DNA of 64,000 nucleotides from Heterostelium album PN500 (Eukaryota > Evosea > Eumycetozoa > Acytosteliales > Acytosteliaceae): contig NW_008805076.1 of the NCBI RefSeq assembly GCF_000004825.1, positions 806,001-870,000 of the forward strand. The letters run 5' to 3'. The number at the start of each line of letters is the position of its first letter. The stretch's first letter is position 1. Both the position numbers and the translations under genes were made by a program. The notes beneath the pieces are model-generated. The model had not been told where the DNA came from, searched no databases, and saw nothing but the letters and a program-made list of their open reading frames with translations. This document shows, one piece after another, positions 45,671 through 58,010 of the stretch.

Positions 45671-48600
45671 TTAAAGTGTACTAGAAGGTAATACATCAGA
45701 TAAACCAGTAAAGAAACCATTGACTGGTGGTGTAACAGTGTTTTTAGCATTGATATGTACTAAAAATTCCCAGTAGACATCGAATATCTTGGCACCACCT
45801 CGACTAAAGTACTCACTGCCATCCAATCTAAAGTTTACAAGTTTGACAAAGAGATGTGTACCATCAAAGTGGTAGGTCTTTCCATTACCGTTTCTTACGG
45901 CACTGGGTGATGCTGCCATCGTAAAGTTGTATGAATATTGACTGTTATACTTGTATTCACAACTCACTGAGAATGTTGTGCTCGCCGGATATCTAACCGC
46001 GAGGAATACATAGTTACTATAGACCACCTGTGATAGCCATATCTTCATGTAGGTTGGACTACCTGCAGTCAAGTATAGGTACCATCCAGCATTGGAGATA
46101 CCGGTGACACCAGCATTCCTCGTGGCAACGGTTCTTCTCACGTCACTGATTCCATTTCCAAAGAGATAGGTATAACCTACGTAGGAGTTGGCAGGCCAGC
46201 TTTCATCACGTGAAATCAATCCTGGCACCCAGAATTGTACGTTGGCAATCTCACGACTACCTTTATCGCATACCCAGCTGTTCCAAGCAGAGTTATAGAC
46301 GCAGCTACTATCGAACTGCCACCATTTGTCGTGGGCACCAACAATTGTTGGTACACCAGCTCTGCCAGTGACAGTTCCATCGAAATCGATGAAATTGAAA
46401 TATCTCGAAGATCCAGTGTCCACGATGTTGTGACCGATAATCTGGCTAGCCAAACAGTTTTGAAGAGTAATGTTGCGAGTTGCTGAGATTCCTTGTGGTT
46501 TGAACTCGTCAGAGTGTGTCATGGAGATAATCACTTTGTTGTCGTCCTCAGAGCTTTGCGAGTATGGATACACTGTTGCATAGTTTCTGAAAACAACATT
46601 GGTGAGAATAGTCTTTACATAGGTATCGTAGAATTGGAATCCTTGTCTGGAAACTTCATTGCCTTTCGCCAACAGGTTTGCAGATTGTCCATTCACCAGA
46701 GCATTGTTTACCCACGATTCACCAAAGAGTGAAGCGGGTCGACGAGAATCATGCGACTCCAAAGCATTGGCTTCACTACGCTCTCCCCACATTCCAATGC
46801 CTCTGTTCGAGAGATACACTTTCGTATTGTTAAAAGTCATCCAAACAATGTTGGCATCGTTCTCCACACCGTTGGAATAGGTTTCTCTTGAAACTCTACC
46901 ATTCGTATAGTAAAGTAAGCCATCAGAGTCATCGTAGGTTAGCTTTCCACCAACGTAGATCGATGAGCCAAACTCAAAATAATAACCTGAACTGTGTGCT
47001 GTATTTCCATTGAACTCTTTAAGTGGATATTGGAATGGGACGATTGGACTGGTCAGGAAATTTCCAACCGGTCTCTCCAAGTATGGAAAAGAGAAGGATG
47101 CCCAACCACCAGACGCTGCATTTCCAATGAATGAATTCCATGCATTGCTAATGTAGAATCCACTGGCTGTTACATCTGCCGGCTGTTTCAGAGAGTCGCT
47201 CTCTGTAAAGTCGTCACCATACTGTGTACTTCCAGCAGCTGGTTGACCAATAGTTTGAATTCGAGCAGCCAAATTGAATGATAATAGATTATCCATTTCA
47301 ACACCATCCTCCAAATAGTAGCAATGTCCAATTGCATTGAATGCAACATTTCTAGTTAGAGTTAAATTGTTGGTTCCATGGATAGTGTAGCATCGGTAGT
47401 AGGAATCTAAAACAGAGCAATCAGAGATGTAGGAATTGGTTACAGTGCCGGCCATGTGGAAGTGGAGAGGATAACGACCTTTGATATTCTTTTGTCCCAT
47501 TTTAATGAGTTGCAATCCAGAGAATTGACCGTTGGAGTTTACGAGAATATGTCCTCCAAACTGGTCGGAATCGGTATTACTACTATTTCCATCACCTCTA
47601 AATACCAATCTTCTGCTGAGCAATCCAACTTCAGCTTGGTATTCTTGACCTCCATAATGATAGTATCTCAATGAAGTGGTCAGTTGAATCTTTTTTCCTT
47701 CAATAGCGGCAATGGTCATGATTTCATTTTGATTACGAAGATTATCCTTATAGATACTTGTGGTAATAACAATCTGTTGACCAACTTCCCAATTGACATC
47801 ATCTTGAACGTAGATAATACAATCACCAGACCATGCAGTTGCAGCCAACTTTGTCCATGTTTGATGGTATTGTTTACCTTGAACACTAATGAAACCGGTC
47901 GATGCCACAGCAATTCCTTTGCTTCCAAAATTGGTAGCTATTGTACTGGCTGTAGTTCTAGCACCATGGAATACAATATTAATATTGGCATTGTATCTAC
48001 ATGAACGTGTACCCATTGTGAATCTTCCCTGAACGTAGATATCCTTGACATTCCAAGTCATTGCAGCGTCGGAAAAGATTAGCTCTGATGTGGCTGGAAT
48101 AACTATTTTTTGGTAAACAGCAGTTTGGCTGATTGAACAAGGCGATAAAAGAACTCTTTTGTTTACTGGCAGTGTAATGGTTGCGGTGTTTGGTGCTGGG
48201 ACTACACCTCCACTCCAAATAGTTGGGTCATGCCAATGAACGAGGTTTGTAGCTGCATAGGGACAACTGGCTGGATCTTGAATATCAATCGCTGAAAGCG
48301 GTGGTTTTGGGATATTAACCAATTCCGAATCTTTGGTCAATAGAGTCGATGGTGGTACAATGGGCTGCGATGGAATGGTCAGTTTCATCTCACTGATAAA
48401 AATGGTGGTAACAACTGGACCGGTTTGAGTAGTTCTTTGGATTTTCAATGCTAATACCGATTCTCCAATATCTGTAGTTGGAATAATAGTGACAGAGTTG
48501 GCAACGAACGATGTCGATGAAGTAAAACTACCGGTAAAAGTCTTTTCCAACAAAGGAGTTCCCGATGAAGTTGTAAAATACTGACTACTTCCGTTTGGAT

Positions 48601-49191
48601 CTGTAATATCGTCTGGTCTAAACAAATACAAGGTCATACTTGACACTCGATTGTAAGTACCGTAGACTTGACCAAGTTTGAAATTAAAACTAAATTGATA
48701 GGATACACCTGACTTTAGAGCTGGTGTAGGTGTTTTACTAACAAGATAATGATATTCTGGACCCCCTTTTTTTCAGACATATTATTAGTTTAGATTTTTG
48801 ATTTTTATTTTGGATTTACATTTTTAATTCATTTACTTACAGGTTGGATAGTTTATTGTGAATGAATTTACGACACCAGATGGACCATCTGTCAAACTTG
48901 TTGCAGAATATCCATATTGTGCCATGAATATTAAATTACTCTCATCATAGAGTGTACTTACAGCTGGCGATGCTGTGATAGTGATTGGTGGAGAACTTGG
49001 TGGTGTGGCCGATGCCATTGTCGGTCTCCATGCTGTTGCAGTCGAAGGACAACTTTGAGCTTTAATCTAATAAAAAAAAAATTTTATTAATTAAAATTTG
49101 TTTTCTTTTGTAAGTACATATTTGTTTTATAAAATACCGTAGAAATACATAATAAATAAATAAATAAATAATTGATAAATATATTATTCAT
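45671..49191 (-). CDS. Secreted G8-domain protein with parallel beta-helix
   Basis: Three minus-strand exons (49191-49138, 49066-48841, 48765-45671) encode 1124 residues. A signal peptide spans the first two exons (MNNIFINYLFIYLLCIST, cleavage probably after IKA). Residues about 263-385 form a G8 domain with the conserved CPY, WHDPTIWSGGVVP and VLLSPCS pattern. A long pectate-lyase-like region rich in right-handed beta-helix repeats follows. This layout is shared with the extracellular part of animal TMEM2/CEMIP (hyaluronan-degrading or binding) and with dictyostelid G8 proteins. No C-terminal membrane helix is seen, so it should be secreted or matrix-bound. The exon 3 acceptor follows an A7-G run and leaves a G-run in the coding part, so the local residue (Trp) is less certain. 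Polysaccharide binding or cleavage is likely but unproven. Confidence 0.85.
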
Positions 49192-49977
49192 TTTATTTTT
49201 AAAATAAATAAAATAAATAGATTATAATAGAAAATGGTCTTTACATTTTATATTTATATCATTTTATTATATCGTTTTATTTCCAAAAAAAAAAACTTTG
49301 GCTATCAATAAAATTCTTTTAAAATTTGTGTCCATCCCATTTTTATGTAAATCTTTTTCAAGATGTAAAAATGGGTTTTGATCATTTCACAAAAATACTG
49401 ACATGATGAATTTCATCTTTGGTGATCATCAGTACCAAAAAATATCTTAATTTTCGAACTTTTTTTCGCGAAGGATTTTTTGTATCTTCATTTTATTAAA
49501 TCTGTTTCTAGATTTTAAACGATACATCAGTTCATAATTATTCTAATTGGAGGTATTAAATTTAATACAAACATTAAAAAAATAAATAATTAAAAAAATT
49601 AAATAAAAAAAGATATTTGAATTTATTATCTTTTGTTTTTAAAAGGGTGAACCATACTCTGCTATCATTCCGTTGTAAATAATAAAATTTCGAATTAGTG
49701 GTGTTTATTTTTATCTCTTTATAGAGATAAAACACGCAATTTGAATTTTACTTTTAGAAATTGAATACACACAATGTGTTAAATTTACAAATAATTTAAT
49801 ATTTTCCGAAAGATGGACCTATATGTATCTCAAATCTTCCTATTTTAAGATATTTATTCTTTTAATTTTATTTATTCATACTTTTTAAATAAAAACTAGA
49901 TTTTTTAAAATAAAGTAAAAATAAGTAAATGGTTTAAACTAGTTTATAAATGAGAAAAAAAATAATAATTATTGGAA
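49192..49977. other. Divergent intergenic region
   Basis: 786 bp between the G8 and PHP genes, which are transcribed away from each other. AT-rich with A/T runs; no gene or clear regulatory element recognised. Confidence 0.4.
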
Positions 49978-51436
49978 ATGTTGGTTTTATACAGAAAAAA
50001 GAAAATTAAAAATAATGTTAAATTATTTTTCAAGAGGTGTGGGATACATTTATTAGTATTAATATTGATAATAATTATTATTGTCCCAATTTCAGTTTCA
50101 ATCTATAACAGTCCACCAAGGAAATACAAGGGAAAAGGAACATTCTATCTTAGTACTCTCGAAAACTATGAACCAAGAGTATTGAAAGTTTACGATCAAA
50201 CAAGTGTTCCAAAATACAATGTATTACTCGATCCTCATTCTCATTCGACTGTGTCAGACGGCGGTTTGTCACCGGAGGATAACATAAGATGGCACATTCT
50301 CAATGGGTACAATGCAATGTTTTTAACTGACCACAACAGAGTACGTGGAGGTTTGGAAGGTGAACGAATCGCTCGTGAGAAATACAACGATAAGATTGTA
50401 GTAATCCCGGGAATTGAATGGACCAATTGCAGATGCCATCTCGGACTGCTTGGAGTGCGGAGTGATGTTCCATTGTTTAAGAGTCCAACAGACCAGCAGA
50501 TTAAAGATGTCATCAAATTGGTGCATGACCAAGGTGGTCTTGTCGTTCTAAACCATTATCCATGGTCAACTTGGGCAGGCTTGGATCAGCCAGATCTAAA
50601 CACATGGTTGTCGATGGGTATCGATTTCATAGAGGTGGTGAACGATAGAACTCTGGATATGAGTGGATTGAACTTTGCCAAACAACATAATCTCAGGTAT
50701 TTGACTGGTTCTGACTTTCACATGGGAAATGATGGTGCTACTTGGACAGTGTTTCAAGTGCAAGACACGAGAGGAGTGTATCAGCAAAATCAACCCATAA
50801 CAGCACGTCATCTGACAACCGATAACATCATGTCTGGATTGCGACACGCCAACATATCATTCCTTTTCGATGCTGTAGGATCACATCACAAGATAGATAA
50901 AGTCAATAGAATCAGTGGAAGATATCAATTCCTTTCACCATGGATCTACCTAGGTGAATTCTTTCATCAATTCTATGAATTAAGAAAAGGTAACCAAAAA
51001 GATTTGAATCTTTATAATAATTTAGCATACATATCAAGATAACTAATACAAATGAAATAATAATAACAATAATAATATAGGAATGTATAGTTTTGTAAGT
51101 GGAAGTTGTACAAGACAATATGTTGTTGTTCATACAAAAGAGATAGTGGCATTGGTTGGTTGGATTCTATTTTTATTTTTTATGTTTGAAATTGTATACT
51201 TTATATTGTTTAAATTGATAAAGTCATGCAAAGGCAAAGAAAGGAAGGCATTGGAGATCTATGAAGATGTCAGTGGTAGTGTAGATGAAGAATCGATATC
51301 TACAACCTCGAGATCTAAAGAAAAAGATATTCAATACAGTGAAATGTATGAAGGTCAATCAAATTCTGATATACCTTCAAACTCCAACTATATGAATAAC
51401 AAAAACAACAATATTATAAACAATAACAACAATATC

Positions 51437-51505
<69 letters not shown>

Positions 51506-51748
51506 TCAAAAGAAAATAGAAATAAAAATAATAAAAACAACAAAAATAACAAAAATAACAAAAACAACAAAAACTATAATAATATCGACAACAATAATAG
51601 TGATATTATAAATTCAAATATTAATAATCTTTATACATATCCATATTTAAATGAATTTAATAACTATAACAATAACAACAATAATACAAACTTTAATAAT
51701 AATATAACTAATAATAATAATAATCAGATATATGGTTATTTTGGTTAA
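49978..51748 (+). CDS. Membrane-anchored PHP-family phosphoesterase
   Basis: Two exons (49978-50989 and 51081-51748) give 559 residues. The splice (AAAAG|GTAACC to ATATAG|GA) replaces a short read-through ending at 51042 and adds a second membrane helix, which makes a more complete protein. The chosen start is the ATG at 49978. The order is a basic N-terminus, TM helix at about 22-44, PHP domain, TM helix near 358-380, and an Asn-rich tail. PHP metal-ligand motifs are present: DPHSHSTVSDGG (HxH at 87/89), TDHN near 118, GIEW, LNHYPW and GSDFH. PHP enzymes hydrolyse phosphate esters with two or three metal ions; the substrate is unknown. Both ends are predicted cytosolic with the catalytic domain on the extracytoplasmic side. 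If the second exon is separate, the enzyme would have only one anchor. Confidence 0.8.
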
Positions 51749-51792
51749 TAATAAAGAAATGCTTTAATTTTAATCTGTTGTGCTGGTTTTTC

Positions 51793-51820
51793 AAAAAAAA
51801 AAAAAAAAAAAAAAAAAAAA
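51793..51820. repeat. Poly(A) tract of 28 bp
   Basis: Uninterrupted A-run in the 145 bp spacer between the PHP gene and the next gene. Common in dictyostelid spacers. Confidence 0.8.
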
Positions 51821-51893
51821 TTAGTTTCATTTTTGAAACAATTTTAATTACTTTTCTTTATTAATATTATTTAATTATAATTAGATTTATAAA

Positions 51894-54326
51894 ATGATAA
51901 ATATTGATAATATTAATAATAATAGTAATAGTAGTAGTGGTAATAGGAAACAATTCGAACAACAACAACAACCTACCTTTCCTCTAAGAAATGAACCTAC
52001 CACAATAGACTCTGAATCAACTTCACCTTCCACCACCATAGTATCAACAACAACAACAACAACAACAACACCACCATCTACAACAACACCAACAAATATC
52101 AATAATAATAATAATAACAATAATAGTAGTAGTAGTACAAGTAGTAAATATAATGTTTTAAATCTATCTTCACCAATGGCGACAGCGACAACAAAGAAAT
52201 CAATTGCTGGACAAAACAGTAGTAATAATAATGCAGATAAATATCAAAAGAGTAATAATAAACAATATTGGTGTTGGTTGCTAAAGGAATATATTAGATT
52301 AGGTCATGCTAAATCTATGAATCGTGTGATAAAGATCATAGATCAATTGGAATCCTATCCATTCAGTTACTTTAATAATATCTATCACGACGACCAAAAG
52401 AGCAACACGATAAACAGCAACAGAAACAACGTCATCTCTGATAAATACATGAATGACAGATACTACTACACCTACAACAACGTGGATCTAGTCGATATAA
52501 GACGTCTATCATTCCCATTCCTCTACATCCCCAATCTTCTCCGGCAACGAAGCGATCTCTTTCAGTACTTTAACAAGAACTTCTCATTCAGTAACATTCT
52601 ATACGCTCTTAGTACCGCTAATATTGAATCGTTATTACAACCAAAGTATGTTTGATATATTATTGTTAAAAAACTAACAAACTAACTAACTAACTAATAT
52701 TATTATAGTTATTTACCGATATCTAAATCAGTACCGATTGTACCATTTCTACTGACGATGGTATATTTAAAGTTGTGTGTATCTAAGGGAGAGGGATTGC
52801 GTGCTATTGTCGATGCACTTGTAGATTGTCGGGCAAAGATTCATATGATACCTGCCTATGAGTATCCAGCGATTCCACTCGATGTACTCTTGAACTCGAT
52901 ACTACTTGGACATGTGCGTTTCATCGATTGGGATCCAATCACATCCGATCTCATAAAGACAGAAGTATACTTTAACGAACTATTTGAAACTCTCTATTTA
53001 ACTGGTAGAGATTATTTAACATTACCATCAACCAACACCAATAATAATAATAATAATAATAACAAATCAACAACTTTAAATTCAACTTTATCTTTATCTC
53101 CTTCTCTAAACAACAAATCAACAACAACAACAATATCATCTTCTACTTCTACTACTTCTTCTTCTTCACCTTCAAATTCAAATGTAATATCAAATTCAAA
53201 TTCAACAACAACAACAAGTACGAGTACAGGTACAGGCAGTGTAAAAAGTTCAACAAGTAGATCATTACCATTGCTAAGTATTCCGAGTGAAGATTATAAT
53301 CTAAAGACAATCGATATCTATTTGAATGACAGCAGGAAGATCGTTTACTACAACATAAAGTATCTGATCAACAGAAAGACAAACTCGTCGATATGGACCA
53401 AAGAGAACCTTGCCATTCTGTTTGAGTGTACATTATATAATATAGATCTCTATGTAAATAGCAAAGATAGTAGCACTGTTTCACAACTACAAGAAATAAT
53501 GATTGTATTAGAGTCTTGTCTAAGACTATCGCTAAATTGGATATCAAAAGTAACTGGTATACAAGGTGGTATGTATCATTATCATTATGATCATTATAGA
53601 TAGTACTACAATAACATAACAAACAAACATTTAACAATTTAATATTTACATACATTAATAACAGAGAGTTTAGATAAAGATAGTTGGTGGAATAAACAAC
53701 CTGAACAATTGAATCTATCAATGAAACTTTGGATTGGTTTAATGGATAGAATATTCTCAGAGATCATCAAGGATCCGAATGCAGATAAGCTACGTTTGAT
53801 TGGTTTGATTTGGTTGGGTATTTCTATATCGTTGGATGATGAATCATATCCTCTATTTATACATTATATCAATAAGTATCCTGATAATCTAAGGTTTGTA
53901 TATATTTTATTATAATAATCAATTGATTCTCTTCATTTATTAATTAATACTATTGTTGTTATTATTATTGTCTTTATAGTGATATAACAAAATCAACATT
54001 AATTATAAAGGCAATTGGATTCGCATTGATTGGTGTACAAACGATTGAACAAACGATCGAGCTCGTTGGAATGATGTCATCACTCTGGGATAATCCTATT
54101 CACCAACCAAACACACCACCGACATTGGAACATGCATTCTTAATCTACAAAACGATTCACTCTGTATTCAACAACAAGTTTAAACAACAACAGACACTAC
54201 AACAACATCAACAACTTCAACTTGAAAATGAAATAATAGATTGGACAAAAGTTGTTTGTGATGAAGCAAACAATATATTTTATCATTCAAATTTAAGTAT
54301 GATTAATTAACAACTATTATTATTAC

Positions 54327-54365
<39 letters not shown>

Positions 54366-56241
54366 TGTTTAGCTATATTATAAATTACTAATTAAATAAC
54401 TCTTTAGACTCAAAATATACAAGTTTGTTTATTGGATCAGCTATTATTCTTTTAGTTCAAAGTAGTAAATGTAAATTCATTCCAAGTGAACAAAGAAAAC
54501 AGATGATGAGCCAGATTCAAGAGATATTCTACACCTCTGTCAATCAATCAAATCATCTTTCGAAACATCAAAAGATTGGTGTTGCAACTGCCTACTCTAT
54601 GAGTAAGATTGAACCATTCCAAGATAAACAAGCATGTCATGTAAGTATAAGTATAAATTTATTTATATTAAGAGTTTATTGCTTATTCTTATTAACAATC
54701 GATTTATTTTTATTTTTTTTTTGAAATAATAATAATAATAATAATATAGAATATATTAAAGATAACATTAGATGTTTTATTGGAAGAGATCTTGGGTATC
54801 AATTGTTGTTTGAATGAGTGGTTGGAGAAGCCATCTGATATTAGTAATCTTGTTATCAAAAAGATAGAATCTCATAGAACTGCACCGATCTTTACCGTAT
54901 TACCTTCATTTGTTACTTCTATTACAACGTTAATATTGTATCTGAGTGACAATGATATCAACAAATCGATACTTTTGAAACTATGTGACTATGCTTACAA
55001 TCTCAATGAACTGTGGTATAACTTTACCAAGGAAACAAACCTATCATTCCCAAGAGGTATGTAACTAACTAAACTATATATATAAACTAGAATAACTTAA
55101 TTAATCAAATTATTTTATTTTATTTTTTTTTTATAGCATCGATTCAAAGAACATTAACACCTACTTTAACGGGTATTGTTAGATGTTTCTCATTTCTATT
55201 CACTGATATTGCTAAATCGTTGACTCCAATCGATAGTGTCATGGGAATTGAGATATTCAGTCAGATTGGATTCATCACTGACGATGACATACCGATTGCC
55301 AATCTAGCTATCATGTCGCTAGTCAACAACGTTAGCAAATCAGAGTGTGCAATCACACGTGTCGTTGACAAACTACCAATCTATTTAACAGTTCCAAAAG
55401 ACGATAGTATTGCTTGCTCCAAGGTAGTAATCTATTTGCATGCTCTTGAGAATCTAATCACCAAGGTTCCACACAGTCTAATTATAAATCACATCGTACC
55501 AAACCTGTTTGAGTAAGTTACAACAATCAAAACATTACTATTGTTAACAATTTGATATACTAACCATACTCTTCTTATTTATCTCTTTAGATATATGGAA
55601 TACCCAAATGAAAAGATTAACAAACTATCTCATATGATCATGGCAAAGATATTTACAATCCCAGACTTGCAACTGACGATAAAGATGGTACCAAAATACT
55701 TGTCTATTGCTTTAAGAGTATGTTTTAATATATAATCTTATCAATACTTATATTTACTAATGTTAACATTTTCATTTGAATTTCTTTACAGACATTCCCA
55801 ACATTCACAAAGATTACATCTATATTTACAGTACTAGTTAGTATTATCGAGAATAATTCACCTACCAATCCGGTTGTGTTGTACTCTATCAAGATGCTTA
55901 CTGACCAAGTTTTGAATATGATGCCACAAGACAAACAAAAGACATCGTTGAATGGTTCACTCAGCAATTTGGTTCATCTGCTATTCTCAACACTCCAGTT
56001 TATAGATGCTCAAATATTGAAGCTGGTCCTCGTAGATATTAAGGATGTCATCGACAAGGCACCAAACTTTAAGATTAAAACTGAACTGTGCACGCTTTTG
56101 CTTTCAGAGATCACCGGTAACCTTGAAAACTCAAAGAAGAACATTTGCATTTCATGGTACCTAGATTTGATGAAAAACATTAAATCAACACAAACAATAT
56201 CCAACAACTCAATCAATAGTAACAATATTGATCATTTATAG
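51894..56241 (+). CDS. Large orphan protein, probably alpha-helical repeat (HEAT-like)
   Basis: Nine exons (51894-52645, 52709-53568, 53665-53893, 53980-54296, 54408-54640, 54750-55056, 55137-55512, 55591-55717, 55792-56241) close in phase to 1216 residues. The first 120 residues are Asn/Thr/Ser-rich, and a second low-complexity insert lies near 370-460. Elsewhere the sequence is a long series of amphipathic helices (for example LRLIGLIWLGISISL, LDVLLEEILGINCCLNEWL, VVIYLHALENLITKVPHSL), suggesting an alpha-solenoid of HEAT/ARM type. No signal peptide, membrane helix or catalytic motif is seen. Moderately rich Ile/Leu and regular helix spacing fit a scaffold such as a trafficking or transcription complex subunit. 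I do not recognise the family. Intron 1 contains a run of ACTA repeats (52677-52697). Confidence 0.75.
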
Positions 56242-56606
56242 TAGACTGATAGAATTATAAATAAATGTTTATCAAAATCAAAATATTTTTAGTTTTTTAA
56301 TTATTTTTACCATTTTTTTTTATATTGAAAAATGGTATTTGTGTTCTATTGTTTTGTTTTTGGTTTTTGTAAAAATAAATTGTTTTAAATAAGAATTGAT
56401 TCTGAAAGGAATAATTAAAAGTTAAAAAAATAGAGACTTTAGTATTAACTGGTGTTATTTGCAAAAATATAAGAAATAACTGGGCAAAGGGGGGGTTATT
56501 TTTTTGTTTTTTTATTTTTTTTTTAAATTTTTTTTTTTTTTTTTTTTTAAGAAGTAAAAATTGATTTATTAAGTAATATATTGGGATGGTGTAAACCATC
56601 GAATTT
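56242..56606. other. Spacer with long T-runs
   Basis: Between the helical-repeat gene and the older retroelement. It contains T-runs at 56519-56549 and a short perfect hairpin, GATGGTGTAAACCATC, near 56585-56600. The T-runs may be remains of the element's A-tail. Confidence 0.4.
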
Positions 56607-57808
56607 TTCTTTTTTTTTTTTTTTTTTTTTACAGTTTTTACTTTTTCATAATTCTGCAATTGATTGCTATTTTGATTATTATTATAATTATTTTAGTTAT
56701 TGATATTAATAGATTGTTAAGCTGATGAGAATACTGATGATTGAATTGGTTAATTTGAAAATGAAGAAATGAAGAAGAGGAAATAATAGTTGGCTGACAT
56801 TTGATTGGTTATTGGTTATTTAAGTTTGGATTGTAAGTTACTGATACTGTTATTTATAATTAATTTCATTACTGATAAGTGCTGTATATATTCATTAATG
56901 ATAGATTCATTAGATAGTAGGTTGTTATCGTGGAGAGGAGTACCGCCAAAATAGGATTTACAATAGAATTTCCAGATTTGATGAAAGACAAGTGAAACGA
57001 GAGTAGTGATGTTGTCCTTTCTTCTAACCAACTGATACGCGTCTTCCATAGTCCAATCGAATCGTTGACCACCTGAAAGCTGTAAGGAGTCAAGAATGGT
57101 GTTAAGGTTGAATCTGTGCATAACTGCTCGACAATTAAAGAATGTATGGAAATATGGGTCAGAGCAGTATGTGAAGCACAGTTCACATTCTTTGTTTTTG
57201 TTGTAAGCTAATCCAGGAAGTGAACGAGAGAAGAACCGGAAGACAGTGTTTCGTCCACGCTGGTGTTTGATGAGCGAAATATAGGTGAAGATACAGTCGT
57301 AAGATGTGTAGTCGAATTTGGTTGGTGGTAGCGATAGTTGGAACTGACCATCAGTTAGTTGTGGAATGCCATGTTTGACGAACAATAGGTGGTCGTAGAT
57401 TTGCTTTAGAGTGGGTGGTAGACCATCAATCAGAATTGGTTTAGCAGATTTGATCTTGTTGTCCAGATGTTTGAGATGAACTGCCAATTGGTGCCACAGA
57501 GTGTAGCATAGATTGAGATACGGCGAGGTGATAGATCTGCAATAGATTTGAGATAGCCAACTGGTATAATAACAAACTTTGGAAGGATCAGAGGATGAAA
57601 GTAGGAATCTGTTGAATATCCACACGTGTTGGGCATCGTTACGAAGTTGGATGTCCCATAGCGAGATGCCACCACGTAACCATGGTTGTACAGCTCTGGT
57701 CTTTTTCATTGTGTTTTTATATTTCTTGGAGTCGATGAACGGATTGGAGTTGGACGACCACAGGTACCAAGACAGTATGTTATCGAGTTTCTTGACTTCC
57801 TCATCGGT
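56607..57808 (-). mobile_element. 5'-truncated TRE-like non-LTR retrotransposon (older copy)
   Basis: Minus-strand open frame from about 57808 to the TAA at 56816-56818. It matches the last 320 or so residues of ORF2 in the full-length element, beginning TDEEVKKLDNILSWYLWSS. Shared blocks include GGISLWD, GQFQLSLPPTKFDYTS, RGRNTVFRFFSRSLPG and the terminal zinc-finger CELC...HTFFNC. Identity is moderate, so it belongs to a different subfamily. The 3' UTR ends in the T-run at about 56607-56631, its probable A-tail. It is 5'-truncated, as is usual for target-primed reverse transcription; APE and RT domains are missing. Before the newer element inserted, it lay directly beyond the tRNA-Gln gene. 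Confidence 0.8.
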
Positions 57809-57822
57809 AAAAAAAAAAACTA

Positions 57823-57837
57823 TATCCGCATGCGTTT
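57823..57837. repeat. Probable target-site duplication, left copy
   Basis: TATCCGCATGCGTTT flanks the 3' A-tail side of the full-length retrotransposon. The same sequence is at 62350-62364 beyond its 5' end. The match extends to about 22 bp with one mismatch (ACTAT against ACTTT). Confidence 0.7.
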
Positions 57838-58010
57838 TTTTTTTTTTATAATAACTAAAGTGGTATACATGTTTTATTAAAAGTTGTATTAAAAGGATGG
57901 ATTTACCATCAAGTTTTTTTTCGTAGTCTATTTTTTTTTTCTTTTTAGTTGTTGGTTGATTTAATTAATTAGTTGGCAGGTTGGGAAGAGAGTTAATTTC
58001 ATTTACTTGA

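Noticed and set aside
51001-51042. Stop at 51042 as the true end of the PHP protein
   Set aside because: A good donor at 50990 and acceptor at 51080 join in phase to a membrane-helix exon; the 51042 stop lies in the intron. cDNA would settle it.
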